Shown here: positions 1 through 11,640 of the stretch, one piece after another | Position numbering within the stretch: the stretch's first letter is position 1 | Layout of the letters: each line of letters opens with the position of its first letter | From: Bimastos eiseni | Lineage: Eukaryota > Annelida > Clitellata > Crassiclitellata > Lumbricidae | Length of the DNA stretch: 64,000 nucleotides | NCBI GenBank assembly: GCA_959347315.1 | Contig: OY365819.1 | Coordinates: forward strand, 22,400,589 to 22,464,588 | Direction of reading: 5' to 3' | Program-made: the position numbers and the translations under genes | Notes under the pieces: model-generated | The model's database searches: none | Told to the model about the DNA's origin: nothing | Seen by the model: only the letters and a program-made list of their open reading frames with translations

Positions 1-1061
1 GGGCTTTGGCTGGGAGCGCTCCTGACCAAGCAGTCTTGAAATTGCTGTAATAATAGTGTAATTTTTACATTTCTTTCATATGCAGCATGTGAAAAATCAA
101 TGTTGGTAAGAAAGTAGATTTCATCATTTGACTCAATAACCAATTGTAGGGAAGGGTAACCGTTTGTGAGACTCAGTTGGTTGGTAGCAGGCTACGAGTA
201 TCGTTTTTCTGTGAATGCTTTACAAAACTGTCTCCTGTCATAAGAAATGCTAGTGCTAACACTGCTATCCACTGCCCTAGAGTTGCTTTTTCGAATTAAT
301 ACCATCTGGATACCCAGCTGGCTTTCCCTGGCTTTGCAGAATCATGGACCTTGTATTTATCAGTATCATTTATCGATGGAAGTTGAAAACTCATCACTTG
401 TATCACAGGAAATGCACCTAAGAACTCCCTATGCATTTTCCAATCACTTCAAAGTCTTTCTTTCTCACAATTAATCAATTTAAATAGTTAAACCTAATTG
501 CATGTAAAGTATTCTATATGTTCCTATTGATGGATTAAACAAAACTGCAATAAAACATTCCACCACAATCGGAAGGCAATAATGTCAACAAAATGACGTT
601 TGTGGCGGTGCCATTTCAGTGCTGCAGTTTGGTGTCAGGAATTTTAGACGTTATTTGAATAAATGTATCATTTAGTTCTAGAATACCACATTATTAGTGC
701 TTATTTTATTTTGGATATATTTTTTGCATATGTTTTAACATATTATTCATCAGTATTGATGTGATTTCAATAGTAGTTACTGTCCAACATGCATCCCACT
801 TTAATGCAACCTGTTGGATGATTTCAAGTGGAAAACACATTTCAGAATTGCTTTTAACAGTCTTAGGATGGGTAATTATGTATAATTATTCTCTAATCTA
901 TTTCATTTCATGTCATATCAAGTCTTTGCCAAAGTCCTGATCATGATGAGAGATGGGAACAAGTTAAACTGTATGATTTAATGGAGATTGCTGAGGAGAT
1001 AATGTCACTCATCAAGCAAGGGTTGTTATGGTTCCATGAATTTCTATTGTTGTGTCCTTAG
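1..1061. other. Intronic/upstream sequence of the CC2D2A-like gene, no feature recognised
   Basis: AT-rich sequence ahead of the first recognisable CC2D2A-like exon. A short open frame at 247-474 has no family resemblance and no convincing splice sites. Another open stretch near 930-1035 is acidic and lacks a good donor. I see no repeat with clear ends. Most likely this is intron, with the preceding exons left of the window. Confidence 0.4.
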
Positions 1062-1137
1062 ATTGGAAGAATCACATGGGAAGGGACTTCAGTACGAGCA
1101 TTTCTCTGAACTGGACCAAGTTCTTGGTTCATACAAG
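1062..1137 (+). CDS. CC2D2A: CC2D2A-like protein, penultimate exon (partial gene)
   Basis: A 76-bp exon bounded by an acceptor (TGTGTCCTTAG) and a donor (AAG|GTATAC). It encodes LEESHGKGLQYEHFSELDQ and a few more residues, then splices in phase 0 to the exon at 3763. The joined peptide resembles the extreme C-terminus of CC2D2A, a coiled-coil and C2-domain scaffold of the ciliary transition zone (MKS/B9 complex). All upstream exons are outside the window. CC2D2B is an alternative. The assignment is from memory of the family, not an alignment. Confidence 0.6.
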
Positions 1138-1357
1138 GTATACATTCAATGTCTTCATATGCCATTGATTTATGTTATCGGTTCATCTGACACATCAAAC
1201 GAAGGTTGTTGTGGCTTCAGGAATAGATTTCAGATGCTTTTGACTATCAGATAGACTTTGCCCACAAATGCTCAGGCACCAGTTGTTGGTGCTGAGCATC
1301 AAATGACAATGGGGTGTTTAATAAAGACAAGATAATAATATCATTTATTTTATTTTT

Positions 1358-1549
1358 TTTATTTTATTCTGAAATTTGATATCACCCTTCTAACAACATT
1401 TTTTTGCTCAGAAGTGCACACGCTTCGACGGCGCAATTGTGCGCGAAAGACTTGCTCAAGGTCCCTACACAGTAACGCCTCGGATGAGGGTAGAACCCAC
1501 TCACTCAGCGCACACTGAGCGTTACGTGCCAACTGCTCTAACCGTGCCG
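1358..1549 (-). repeat. tRNA-derived SINE, copy 1
   Basis: Minus-strand copy of a SINE seen six times in the window. Read on the minus strand, a tRNA-like head with a degraded A box is followed by a B-box-like GGTTCTACCCT. Then come the conserved body motifs CCTTGAGCAAGT and GAAGCGTGTGCACTTCTGAG, and an AT-rich tail. It sits in the CC2D2A intron. Confidence 0.8.
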
Positions 1550-1585
1550 CACATCAGCTTTGGTTTGACACACACACACATGTAT

Positions 1586-1610
1586 GATATGAGGACACCC
1601 AACAATGGAG

Positions 1611-1647
<37 letters not shown>

Positions 1648-1708
1648 TGCCCTTCTCAATCTATTGAGTGTCTTGCTTCAGAACTCCATTGTTGGGTGTC
1701 CTTATATC
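1586..1708. repeat. Inverted repeat with a (TA)n loop
   Basis: Two 27-bp arms (1586-1612 and 1682-1708) are inverted copies with one mismatch, sharing the core GGACACCCAACAATGGAG. The loop holds a pure TA dinucleotide run (about 1613-1642). It resembles a small foldback or MITE. It lies beside SINE copy 1, and no target duplication was identified. Confidence 0.7.
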
Positions 1709-1789
1709 ACCTCTATCAATATTACCAAGACTTAGCTTGGTTGATGCTTGGCACAGGTCATCGCTCCTTAAACTTGATTATGACCTACT

Positions 1790-3560
1790 TTGTGAATGGT
1801 TTCCATTGTTCATCTTCTCTGCTAGTGTTCGTAACTTAGATTTTAGCATTGACAACACTATTTCATTTGCTGAACACATATCTAGTCTCTCTCTCGGTCT
1901 AATTTCTGTAATTTGCAACGTCTTTGCACTGTCAGGTAATCTGTTTTCACAACTCTTTCTTCACCTCTATGGTACTTACTTTTGTTTGCTCAATCATAGA
2001 TTACCAGGGCTGTTAATATCGCGATAAAGTGTCGCAATACTTTGGGATCACCAAAACTTTTGTCGGTATCGCAGCGAGTATCGAGATAGTTTTATTTTGC
2101 TGGTATCGCATGTGTATCGCAATACCTATTTTTAGTCTGTCGGCAATACTCTATACCAATACTTTTTCTCCCCGAAATTTTTATACAGTTTCTCAAGAAA
2201 TATGCGAAGTCAATCGTTGCGCTTTGATAAGTTTAGGCCTCTATGTACATGTACATGTATCGCCTCTTTCGGCCATATAAACCTTGGTGCGAACAGATGG
2301 ACTATTTTATAGGCCTAAATAAAGAAATGACCGATGTAGGCCTATGTCCTTTAGCTTTCACTGGTGGAAGTGGCTTGCCTAATTAATTTTTAGAGTGCTT
2401 GTGAATTTAGTTGATCTTGAAAATGAATAGGATTGAGCAAACGAAGATTGACAGTACGATATCAGAGCATTGTGTTCTAAGGCTACTTCAAAGATATTGT
2501 GATTGGCCCAAGGACCAATAGGCCTAAGCACAGGACTGGAAAGTCCCTATGTTCCTTCGTGTCAACAGTTTTTGGGTGATATTCAGGAGCCAGAAATTTT
2601 AGATCCTTTAAAAATAACAAACTGATTCATCAACCTTTAGTCGTGAAGCTAAACTTACAAATGACTACCGGGTATGTAAGCAAATTACCAAAAAAATGCT
2701 GTTAGAGGTTCAAAACACCATATTTTCAAATAGAAGAAAACTTTAGATTGGGGCGATATCTGTGTTTAAGAGAAAAGTGTGTACAGGGAAACTTGTCAAG
2801 TAACCACTCCTCTTATCTAGATCCTTTGTGATTGGCCCAAGCGATTCCTTGGGAAATTTTATATTATTATCAGTGCATGAATTATAATTTATGCTAAGAT
2901 CGAATTAAGCAAGCAGATTGAAAAGTATTGGTAATGTATTGGTATTGGTATCGTGATACTTGTAACTAGGAAGTATTGGTATTGCTATTGCAATACTTTT
3001 TTCCGGTATTGTCAACAGCCCTGTAGATTACTGTAACTCTCTACTTGTTGATCTTCCAAGATATTGCGTGTCACCTCTTTAATTGATGCTTAATACAGCT
3101 GTCCGCCTGATTGCTTTCTTGTGACCAAGCACTTACACTGGCTTCTGCTCATTGCCTGCAATTGGTTTAAAGTTCTTTTCCTTACTTCCAGACCATTTTT
3201 GAGCCAGGATCCACGGTGTCTTTGTGACCTTATCCATCACAAACAAATAGGTCGTCCTGTATCGACTGTTTCTGGTTATTTCTGATCTATTTTCTGATCT
3301 GTTTCTGATCTGTTTCTGGTCTGTTTCTCTATTCTATTGAGCTCTTGGTGACTCAAACTGCTGCTGCCTAATACAGTGCTTATGCGTCTGTTGGCCCTTT
3401 GCTTTGGGACGATATACCCTGTATGACTATGATCTTAACTGGGTTAACTGATCTTCTGTGTCTGTTTGTGCCCTTAAGATTGTTCTTTTCTCCCAAAGTT
3501 TTCAGACTGGGAGGGGCACTGAACAAGTCGTGCTGTGAGAGATGCTTTGGTAATATTCAT
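1790..3560 (+). mobile_element. CR1/L2-type non-LTR retrotransposon, 3' part, split by a hAT insertion
   Basis: Degenerate reverse-transcriptase C-terminal coding sequence. The left part reads SASVRNLDFSIDNTISFAEH (the VRDLGV..D..L.F..H motif). After the insertion at 2005-3023 it resumes with DYCNSLLVDLPRY, followed by a decayed HWLP-like region and an LLWDDIP motif near 3405. Removing the hAT element and one copy of its 8-bp duplication joins the sequence as SIIDYCNSLL. Many stops show it is dead. It lies in the CC2D2A intron. Confidence 0.7.
2005..3023. mobile_element. Non-autonomous hAT transposon, 8-bp TSD TAGATTAC
   Basis: This 1019-bp element starts CAGGGCTGTTAATATC and ends in the inverted form GTCAACAGCCCTG. 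Perfect 8-bp duplications (TAGATTAC at 1997-2004 and 3024-3031) flank it. Both ends are rich in GTATCG/CGATAC hexamers (for example 2020-2130 and 2930-3005), typical of subterminal transposase sites in hAT elements. No transposase coding is present. It interrupts a CR1/L2 relic. Confidence 0.9.
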
Positions 3561-3762
3561 TATATTCATTCTCATGCATCATCACCAAATGACTGTTATC
3601 AGGAACTGATGATGGTTAAAAGCGTGATGTTTAGATGTTTTAATTTTCAAAGCAACATTTAATTGATTTATTTTCGGTTTCGATTTACCATCCCAATTGA
3701 TATTTTAAATAATGATAACGATAATAAAGCTCCTTCGTTATTGTCTTGTTTTTTGCTTGCAG

Positions 3763-3954
3763 TTATGTGGTTTTCCAATCAACTTGCCATACACAGAAAT
3801 GAAGTCAATTGTCGACAGTGTCTATGCAACTGGAGTCCATGAATATGCATCAAGTGATGTTGAATTTGCTCTGGCTGTGCATATTCAACCATATCCCAGC
3901 CATGTGCTGTCTGTCTGGATCTATGTTGCTTCCCTTGTACGCTTACGGTCCTAA
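3763..3954 (+). CDS. CC2D2A: CC2D2A-like protein, last exon
   Basis: Terminal coding exon after the acceptor TTTTGCTTGCAG, phase 0 with the exon ending at 1137, stop TAA at 3952-3954. It encodes 63 residues beginning [20 protein letters not shown] and closing with a [15 protein letters not shown] motif. This is the conserved C-terminal end I associate with CC2D2A, which works at the base of cilia and is a Joubert/Meckel syndrome gene in humans. The reading frame is clean, unlike the transposon relics around it. CC2D2B or another C2 ciliary protein cannot be excluded. Confidence 0.68.
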   Translation, partial: LCGFPINLPYTEMKSIVDSVYATGVHEYASSDVEFALAVHIQPYPSHVLSVWIYVASLVRLRS

Positions 3955-4326
3955 CTCACTCAGACAATTCCCTCCTGTTGTCAAATTTGTTAATTGCTCT
4001 ATATTCCTTAATAAGAGCAGTCATCAATATATGTTATCAGCAAGGTTCTGTTACTGTTGAATTTGTGAAACTATAGATTACAATGTATGTTAATTCCTTG
4101 AATGAAATGCCTCTATGAGATATGATTATGACTCAGAAATTATGAGATGCAGTCTTCACCAACAGCACCAGGATTAATTTTATTTTAATAGCTCTGTGAA
4201 AAGTAGCCAACATTGTAGAAGTTAAACTGTTTTCAAATAAACTTGTGCTGTTGTGCCATTATTTTAAAGGATTTGTGTTTGTTTAGCTTTCTTTATCGGA
4301 TTTAGTTGCGAATGAAAAGAAACTCG

Positions 4327-4523
4327 CAGGGCCGTACCGAGCTATAATTGCGCCCTGTGCCTAGCTAATTGCGCCCTGTGTGTAGCATCAATTTGGCGCC
4401 CCCACATTTTGAAAATAGTGCATTTTATGGAATAATAAGTTACTCCATCCTGAAATTTGCACCCTTTCCACATTTGCGCCCCGGAGCCTAGGCTCCGCTG
4501 GCCCCTCCCTCAGTACGGCCCTG
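4327..4523. mobile_element. hAT MITE, 197 bp, TSD GAAACTCG
   Basis: Starts CAGGGCCGTACCGAG and ends CTCAGTACGGCCCTG, a 15-bp inverted repeat with one mismatch. Perfect 8-bp duplications GAAACTCG flank it at 4319-4326 and 4524-4531. The interior repeats TTGCGCCC several times. It has no coding capacity. Confidence 0.92.
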
Positions 4524-4893
4524 GAAACTCGGCTCAGAATTCGGCTCAGCCCGAGTTTCGTAGTACTTGGCACAAACTCGGGCTCAGACAAACAGTGGGT
4601 CAGAGTTTTAATCTTTCAGATTTTTTATTTTTAAACGAAAATCGGATTTTTTTAATTTATAAAACGATAATCGACCTAACTGATTGCACAAACACTGTTA
4701 TTTTTATTTACAAAATGACAATTGACCTGACTAAAACACAAATTGCTACTGTTGGTACTTACTACTTAGTGTAAACTAAGGCATAACTCATAAGGCATAA
4801 TTCATAAAAGTTGTGCAAAATACCCAGCCTGAAAATCAAGAGAATGAGCCCTTTTTAAATATTCTAAACTCGGACTCGGCAAGAAATTGATAT

Positions 4894-5150
4894 TTGCCTG
4901 ATTTGCAGCATCGTTTCCATGAGGTTACCTTTTCTACAACTGTGCACGATTTGGGTGTGACCTTAGACCTTTACATAGCAGATAATGTTGGACGTGCTTC
5001 TATGACCTGCATCAGTTACGAGCAATTGAGACGCCATTCATTTACAACTCGAACTGCCACGGCAATCATGCATGCGTATGGTGTTCAGAACGCTGACATG
5101 TGTAGGCCTATCATCGCCTATGCAAGAAGTTTTCCTAATATCTCCACCAC
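4894..5150 (+). mobile_element. CR1/L2-type RT fragment
   Basis: Open frame containing TVHDLGVTLDLYIADNVGRA, followed by QLRR and TRTATAIMHA. This matches the RT-to-C-terminus linker of CR1/L2 retrotransposons (DLGV.LD...F..H......C..QLRR). It is truncated on both sides and decayed, ending just before the first TAA microsatellite. Confidence 0.6.
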
Positions 5151-5166
5151 ATCAGTATCATCCATC

Positions 5167-5188
5167 ATAATAATAATAATAATAATAA
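5167..5188 (+). repeat. (TAA)n microsatellite, 5' flank of the first RLE retroelement
   Basis: A short ATA/TAA trinucleotide run directly before the degenerate restriction-like-endonuclease retroelement. Together with the run at 7991-8117 it brackets that element, so the element appears to have inserted into a TAA array. Confidence 0.8.
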
Positions 5189-7985
5189 CATAATATTCAC
5201 CATTAAACGGTTTTAACATCCCATGACGTCATAATACGTATTACTATAGCAACGCAGTAGAGACGTTCATTTTTTAACATTTGAAACCGAATTTGTATAC
5301 ATCTGGTTCCATTCAACCCACTTCATGTATCTTCATTCCCTTTCCCTTCTGTTATATGTATCTTAACAACAAAGACCCGTCGCAACCCGCTCCGAGTCGG
5401 AAGATCATATCACGCAGTTGAATGGCTTTTCCATACAACAAACAAACCCAGATCGTTGACTCACAAGAGGGCCCAAGGCCCAAGCAAAGAGGCATTTGCG
5501 GAGCATGCCACAGCGAATGGAAACTGCACAACAATGGTGGCCTAGTGCACAGACATGGACCCAGAGACAACCCGTACCCAGGTTCTCACAAACCACCAAT
5601 TGTTCCCCATGTCCTGACAGAGGACCCTCCCGATACAAGGACACAACTGCCAGCAACATCTCTGAGCACAAATGAGATAAATGTAGTCAATTCCATTCCT
5701 CATCCATGCTTGACTGCCAGTCTGATGAAACACATACCCAAAGCAGCCAGACCAGGTTTGAGCGCCTTGTTAACCACAATTATAGGACGTATTCTCCGAG
5801 ATCCATGCTCCTTGGCCCAATGGTGGCAGCTTTTCGCCTTTGGTGCACTGACATCAGCCAAGTCCACAAGAGAAGGCAGACGACATAACATGACCATAAA
5901 AATCAAAGATCTAACGATTTCCTGGCCAGAAGCTCCAAGGACATTGACTGGCTCATTATCGGACAAGAGGGATCAAAGCAGAGAAAGAAAGAAGAAAAAC
6001 AAGTGGAACAAACGAGGGCCTCAGCCGTGGCCTCTAAATTGGAAGATGGGAATATCCGAGCAGCAGCTAGGATTCTGAGCTCGGACGACAAGTCAATCTC
6101 AATTAACGAGACCACATGGGAGGAGCTCAAAACAAAACATCCGCCCCACCTTATAACCAGGAGCCAGCGCCCAGGCCACCGGATGCCCCCCCCCCGCTTC
6201 AGATGACCGAGGAGAACGTAATCAGATGCATTCGCAACTTCCCGGCGGGATCAGCCGAGGGGCCACACGGCCTACGCCCCCAGCACATCCTGGAGTTAGT
6301 AAGCCAACCAGACTCGGGCCCATCTCTGCTAGCTGCCATTTTCGCTCTGGTAAACTTGCTTCTCGCAGGAGAATGCCCTTCTGGGATTCGAGCGACCCTT
6401 TTCAGCGGAACTCTTTTCGCTCTTAGGAAAAGCACTGGAGGTTGTCGGTGGTTACTATCGGCACAGACTGACAACGAAATGTGCCAGCTCTTATGCGGAG
6501 CCTAAAGTTGCTGAATACCTCTCTCCCAGACAAGTCGGAGTTGGTGTACCAGTAGGATGTTAGGCAGCAGTACATGCAACAAGACGATTTTTGAACAGTT
6601 TAGACAACGAAACAATCATAGCCAAAATAGATTCCTCCAACGCATTCAACAGCCTATACAGGCTTGAAATGTTGACAGCACTATATAACATTCTTCATGA
6701 ACTGGCAACTTTTACAATCTAGCTTACTTGGAACACCCACATCTTAAATACGGTCGATACTGTGTCTTGTCCCAAATGGGGCCCCAACAAGGTGACCCTT
6801 TGGGTCCCTTACTCTTTTGTCTCCCTCTACAGCCCATCCTCATCCAAATGAAATCGCCGCTCACAGTAGGTTTTCTGGACGACCTAACACTAGGTGGCAG
6901 AGCGGAAGAGGTTGCAGAAGATATAAACAGACTCGAAACCGAATGATAAAAACTTAGTCTTTTCCTAAATCGAACAAAATGCGGGATCATTTCGACTTCT
7001 GCTGATATCCAGAGAGACTTCGAACAATTAAGACAGTTCAGATGGACTAGCCCTTCAGAGGCCACACTCCTAGGCGCACCTCTGTGACTGTCAACGGATA
7101 CGCCCTTGACGAACACTTTGAATGCGGCCACAGTGGAGCTAATGCGCATGATGTAAAAACTAACGTCCAGTGCCTCACATGACGCCCTCATCTTGCTCCG
7201 ATACTCGCTGAGTGCCACGCGATTATTGTATACCCTCAGAAGCTGCCCATGCGAAGGCCACAAAGGACTGGAGGAGTATGACAAGGCCTTGAGGATGGGC
7301 CTCGCTGAGGTGCTCAATCTTGTTCTCACCGACGAGGCATGGCTCCAAGCCACCCTGCCCATCAAAAGAGGAGGACTTGACATCCGATTAGTGGTTTCAC
7401 TGGCACTTCCAGCCTTCTTGGCATCGGCCGCTGCCACTGATATACTCCAGACATGGATTCGGCGAGGAACGCCCAAAAAGGACCCTGCCATGGAGACTCT
7501 TCAGGCCAAATGGAGGGAAACCAGCGGAGTACTGGAGCCAGAAGAAGCTTGGGCTCACAAACAATCAAGATGGGACGGTCCTTTGATCGAGCTCGGAGTG
7601 GCAGACCTCGCCACCAGAATACCTGATTCCCAGAAACAGGCACGTCTTAGAGCAGTGGCAGCACCACAAGCAGGCGACTGGCTCTTAGCCCTACCGATTA
7701 CCAACTGCGGGCTGAGACTTGACGATGAGTCCCTGAGGGTGGCGGTGGGTTACAGACTTGGGTTACCCGTCTGTTTACCTCATTGCTGCCCATGCGGTGC
7801 CGTGGTCGAGGGAAACCGTCACTGGGGAGCGGAGGGAGATGACTTTCCTCTACTAGCGCATCTCGATGACTTCAATACTACAACGCAGTTGCTTTCAAGG
7901 GAACTTTCGCTGCCCAGGAGTCCAACGAGCAGGGCTACTCTGGACACATCACCATTAATTTACATTGAAGACCCTGATGAAATAT
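5189..7985 (+). mobile_element. R2/R4-like non-LTR retrotransposon, degenerate long copy in TAA repeats
   Basis: A roughly 2.8-kb element lying between TAA runs. Reading the frames in order gives: an N-terminal zinc-finger-like CGACHSEW...H.H segment (about 5490-5560); an ENVIRCIRNFPAGSAEGPHG RT motif near 6210; AKIDSSNAFNS near 6625; MGPQQGDPLGPLLFCL near 6777; the catalytic-site variant FLDDLTLGG near 6872; the RT thumb region; and a C-terminal CCPCG knuckle near 7790. The restriction-like endonuclease domain seen in copies A and B is missing, so the 3' end is deleted or replaced. Several frameshifts and stops make it dead. The single-ORF layout and knuckle suit the R2/R4/NeSL group, and Dong (R4 clade) is known to enter TAA repeats. 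Confidence 0.8.
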
Positions 7986-7990
7986 TATGA
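5422..7990 (+). pseudogene. Broken pol ORF of the degenerate RLE retroelement
   Basis: Pieces of one reverse-transcriptase polyprotein in different frames: 5422-6078 (zinc finger and basic region), 6116-6505 (RT palm entry), 6728-6946 (motif with GPQQGDPLGP, then FLDD) and 7193-7990 (thumb and linker). A stop follows LETE at 6944. Compared with the intact frame at 9432-10883, the block 7193-7850 aligns along its length (ALxLLRxSLS, LLYxLR, SLPVRDGGL-like) but is far more diverged, so it is an older or different subfamily. Confidence 0.75.
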
Positions 7991-9401
<1,411 letters not shown>

Positions 9402-10923
9402 CTGCGTATCGGATATCTGGATGACCTGACATTGGGAGGTAACAAGGAAACAGTGGCCGACGACGTTCAATTAATCGAGCAGGAATCAAAGAATCTGGGA
9501 TTGCTATTGAACCGCAGCAAATGCGAAATCGCGTGTCACAACACCCAGATGCCGAACAATGATCCTGCGTTCCAAGATTTCACGAGCATAACCCTCGAGG
9601 ACATGACCTTGTTGGGTGCACCTCTAATTTCAGGTCCAGCTGTGAACATGGTCGTTAATTCAAAGGCCAATGACCTCGAGAGGGCAATCGGAAGATTGTC
9701 CTTGCTTTATACACATGACGCTCTGGTTCTGCTGAGAAACAGTCTAAGTGTACCGAAGCTCTTGTACAGTCTGCGCACAGCCGTCTGCGCTGATTGCCCG
9801 GGCTTGGCTCGGTTTGATCAACTGCTGAGAGAAGGACTGTCAACCATTTTAAATGTGGACCTTGACGATGACCGCTGGCTCCAGGCTTCTTTGCCGGTGA
9901 GAGATGGTGGTCTGGGCGTTCGTTGTGCATCTACGCTGGCACTTTCTGCCTTTCTGGCTTCTGCTGCTAGTACAAGCGAACTCCAGGCATGCATCCTACC
10001 AACAGAGTCTGCTGAGGAACCATATGAACTTGCGAGTTCAGCACTCAACGCTTGGAAGACCCTGACAGATGCAGAACCACCAACAGGAGCAGCAAGTCAT
10101 CGCCAGAAAGAATGGGACCTCCGATTCACAGACAAGGCATGGAAAGGTCTGCTGGATTCCAATAACAATCCATGCGACCGTGCTCGCCTGCTGGCCTCAC
10201 GAGCACCTCATTCTGGAGACTGGATGCTAGCGCCCCCTGTGACTGCCCTAGGCCTGCGCCTCTCAAACGAGGATGTACGACTGGCAGCCGGGTTGAGGCT
10301 AGGAACGACGCTCTGCGAGCCACATTTGTGTCACCAATGTCAAGAGAGCGTCGACGCAAAAGGGCTCCATGGACTAATTTGTAGAAGAGGCAGCGGAAAA
10401 CATCAACGACACAGCATGTTGAACGATGTCATCTGGAGAGCTCTTGGCAGGGCGAAGATTCCAGCGCAAAAGGAACCTCTCGGCTTGGTAAGAGAAGATG
10501 GAAAGCGACCGGACGGCGTCACGCTCATTCCTTGGAGACGTGGTCGATGTCTGGCATGGGATGTGACAGTGCCCGACACCTACGCCAAGTCACATCTTGT
10601 CGATACATCTGTCAGAGCTGGCGAAGCAGCCGAACGCGCAGCTAAGACGAAGAGGGCCAAGTATTCCACCATAACCAACACCCACGACTTCGTAGCCCTC
10701 TCCTTGGAATCCGGCGGCGCTTGGAGCAGTGAAGGACTGCAGTTCATCTCAGAGTTGGGTAGTCGAACGAGTGCTGCAACCCACGATCCAATGGAGACGT
10801 CATTTCTGTTCCAACGTATCTCGGTTGTTCTTCAGCGTGGGAACGCAGTCTGCCTCTTCGGGACATTGCCAACACTCCATTAGCTCATCATGGGCGATAA
10901 CAGCATAATGTGAAACATATATG

Positions 10924-10925
<2 letters not shown>
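9402..10925 (+). mobile_element. RLE-type retrotransposon copy B, 5'-truncated, inside TAA repeats
   Basis: 1.5-kb insertion starting within the reverse-transcriptase active site (CTGCGTATCGG, translating RIGYLDDLTLGG) and running through the endonuclease to a short 3' UTR with GGGCGATAACAGCATAAT. TAA repeats then follow from 10926. It is the most complete of the young copies. Confidence 0.88.
9432..10883 (+). CDS. Retrotransposon pol, RT thumb plus restriction-like endonuclease (copy B)
   Basis: 483-residue open frame. In-frame sequence just upstream gives YLDDLTLGG, the RT catalytic motif (YxDD). The frame then covers the thumb (NRSKCEIACH, LLGAPL, SVPKLLYSLRT), a linker, a knuckle (CHQCQES, with His downstream) and an R2-like nuclease with KRPDG and CLAWDVTVPD. 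The annotated Met is only the first Met after the TAA junction; the real element would begin far upstream. Frame integrity and near-identity to copy A suggest recent retrotransposition. Catalysis by this copy is unlikely because most of the RT is missing. Confidence 0.85.
   Translation: MGGNKETVADDVQLIEQESKNLGLLLNRSKCEIACHNTQMPNNDPAFQDFTSITLEDMTLLGAPLISGPAVNMVVNSKANDLERAIGRLSLLYTHDALVLLRNSLSVPKLLYSLRTAVCADCPGLARFDQLLREGLSTILNVDLDDDRWLQASLPVRDGGLGVRCASTLALSAFLASAASTSELQACILPTESAEEPYELASSALNAWKTLTDAEPPTGAASHRQKEWDLRFTDKAWKGLLDSNNNPCDRARLLASRAPHSGDWMLAPPVTALGLRLSNEDVRLAAGLRLGTTLCEPHLCHQCQESVDAKGLHGLICRRGSGKHQRHSMLNDVIWRALGRAKIPAQKEPLGLVREDGKRPDGVTLIPWRRGRCLAWDVTVPDTYAKSHLVDTSVRAGEAAERAAKTKRAKYSTITNTHDFVALSLESGGAWSSEGLQFISELGSRTSAATHDPMETSFLFQRISVVLQRGNAVCLFGTLPTLH

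Positions 10926-10990
<65 letters not shown>
10926..10990 (+). repeat. (TAA)n microsatellite, 3' flank of copy B
   Basis: About 65 bp of TAA repeat closing the series of TAA-bounded insertions. Between the end of the copy B body and this tract is a short GTGAAACATATATG stretch that copy A lacks. Confidence 0.95.
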
Positions 10991-10997
10991 GTGTTAA

Positions 10998-11460
10998 AAG
11001 AAAAACAGGACAGAATGAAGTAATAGCTTAGCAAGTGTTTAATGTTGAGAAAATCATACAAGATGTATTGTTTGCGAGTCTTTGTCTCGGAGGGTATAAC
11101 CTTACGACACCTATCTTAAGAATATAGGGGTGACACTTTGGGGGTTCTCATTTATACAGCACGGCTTCATTAGCGCTAGACATATACGGCCTGTCTAATT
11201 GAAGCATTGGAGGGATAGCTTGGTTCTGCAAAAAGGCCTACCCAGCTTCATGCTGTCGATCAAGTGTAGGGGCCTATACTTTAATTGATTACAACATTAG
11301 GCCTAACCATGGATATAGTTGAATATGAGCTTGAACGCTCGCACCTTATTATGTTGAAATGTATTCAACATTTCTCCTCCCAATCAATCATCATTCAGGA
11401 CTCCAGCAGTCTTAGGACCCACACACTTCTCTATAACTTCGTAACACCTGCTACCCCTCA
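10998..11460. other. Spacer, nothing recognised
   Basis: Non-repetitive sequence between the TAA-bounded retroelements and an RT relic. No open frame with family resemblance, no inverted repeats. Confidence 0.3.
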
Positions 11461-11464
11461 GCTC

Positions 11465-11640
11465 CTCAAGCTCATGTTCAAATTCGTAGACGACACTAAA
11501 CTTTATCGGATCCTCTCAAACGCGTATATCTGGGCTACTGCTAATGACTCAAAATTGAAACAATTAGCTGATCATTTTCACCATCAACACCAATCACCAT
11601 CCCCTCGGCTTGCTATTGTGATTACACGAGTTAAAACCTT
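11465..11640 (+). mobile_element. Non-LTR RT relic
   Basis: Short stretch translating KFVDDTKLYRILSNA, the x-DD-TKLYR block around the active site of CR1/L2/jockey-type reverse transcriptases. Flanking sequence is decayed. A (CTTA)n run at about 12200 may be the tail of the same or another non-LTR element. Confidence 0.45.

Noticed and set aside
247..474. 75-codon open frame at the left edge as a CC2D2A exon
   Set aside because: No resemblance to the family, and no convincing acceptor or donor in phase with the exon at 1062.
930..1035. Acidic open stretch just before the CC2D2A-like exon as an extra exon
   Set aside because: It is open in one frame but has no good donor; the exon starting at 1062 has a clear acceptor of its own.
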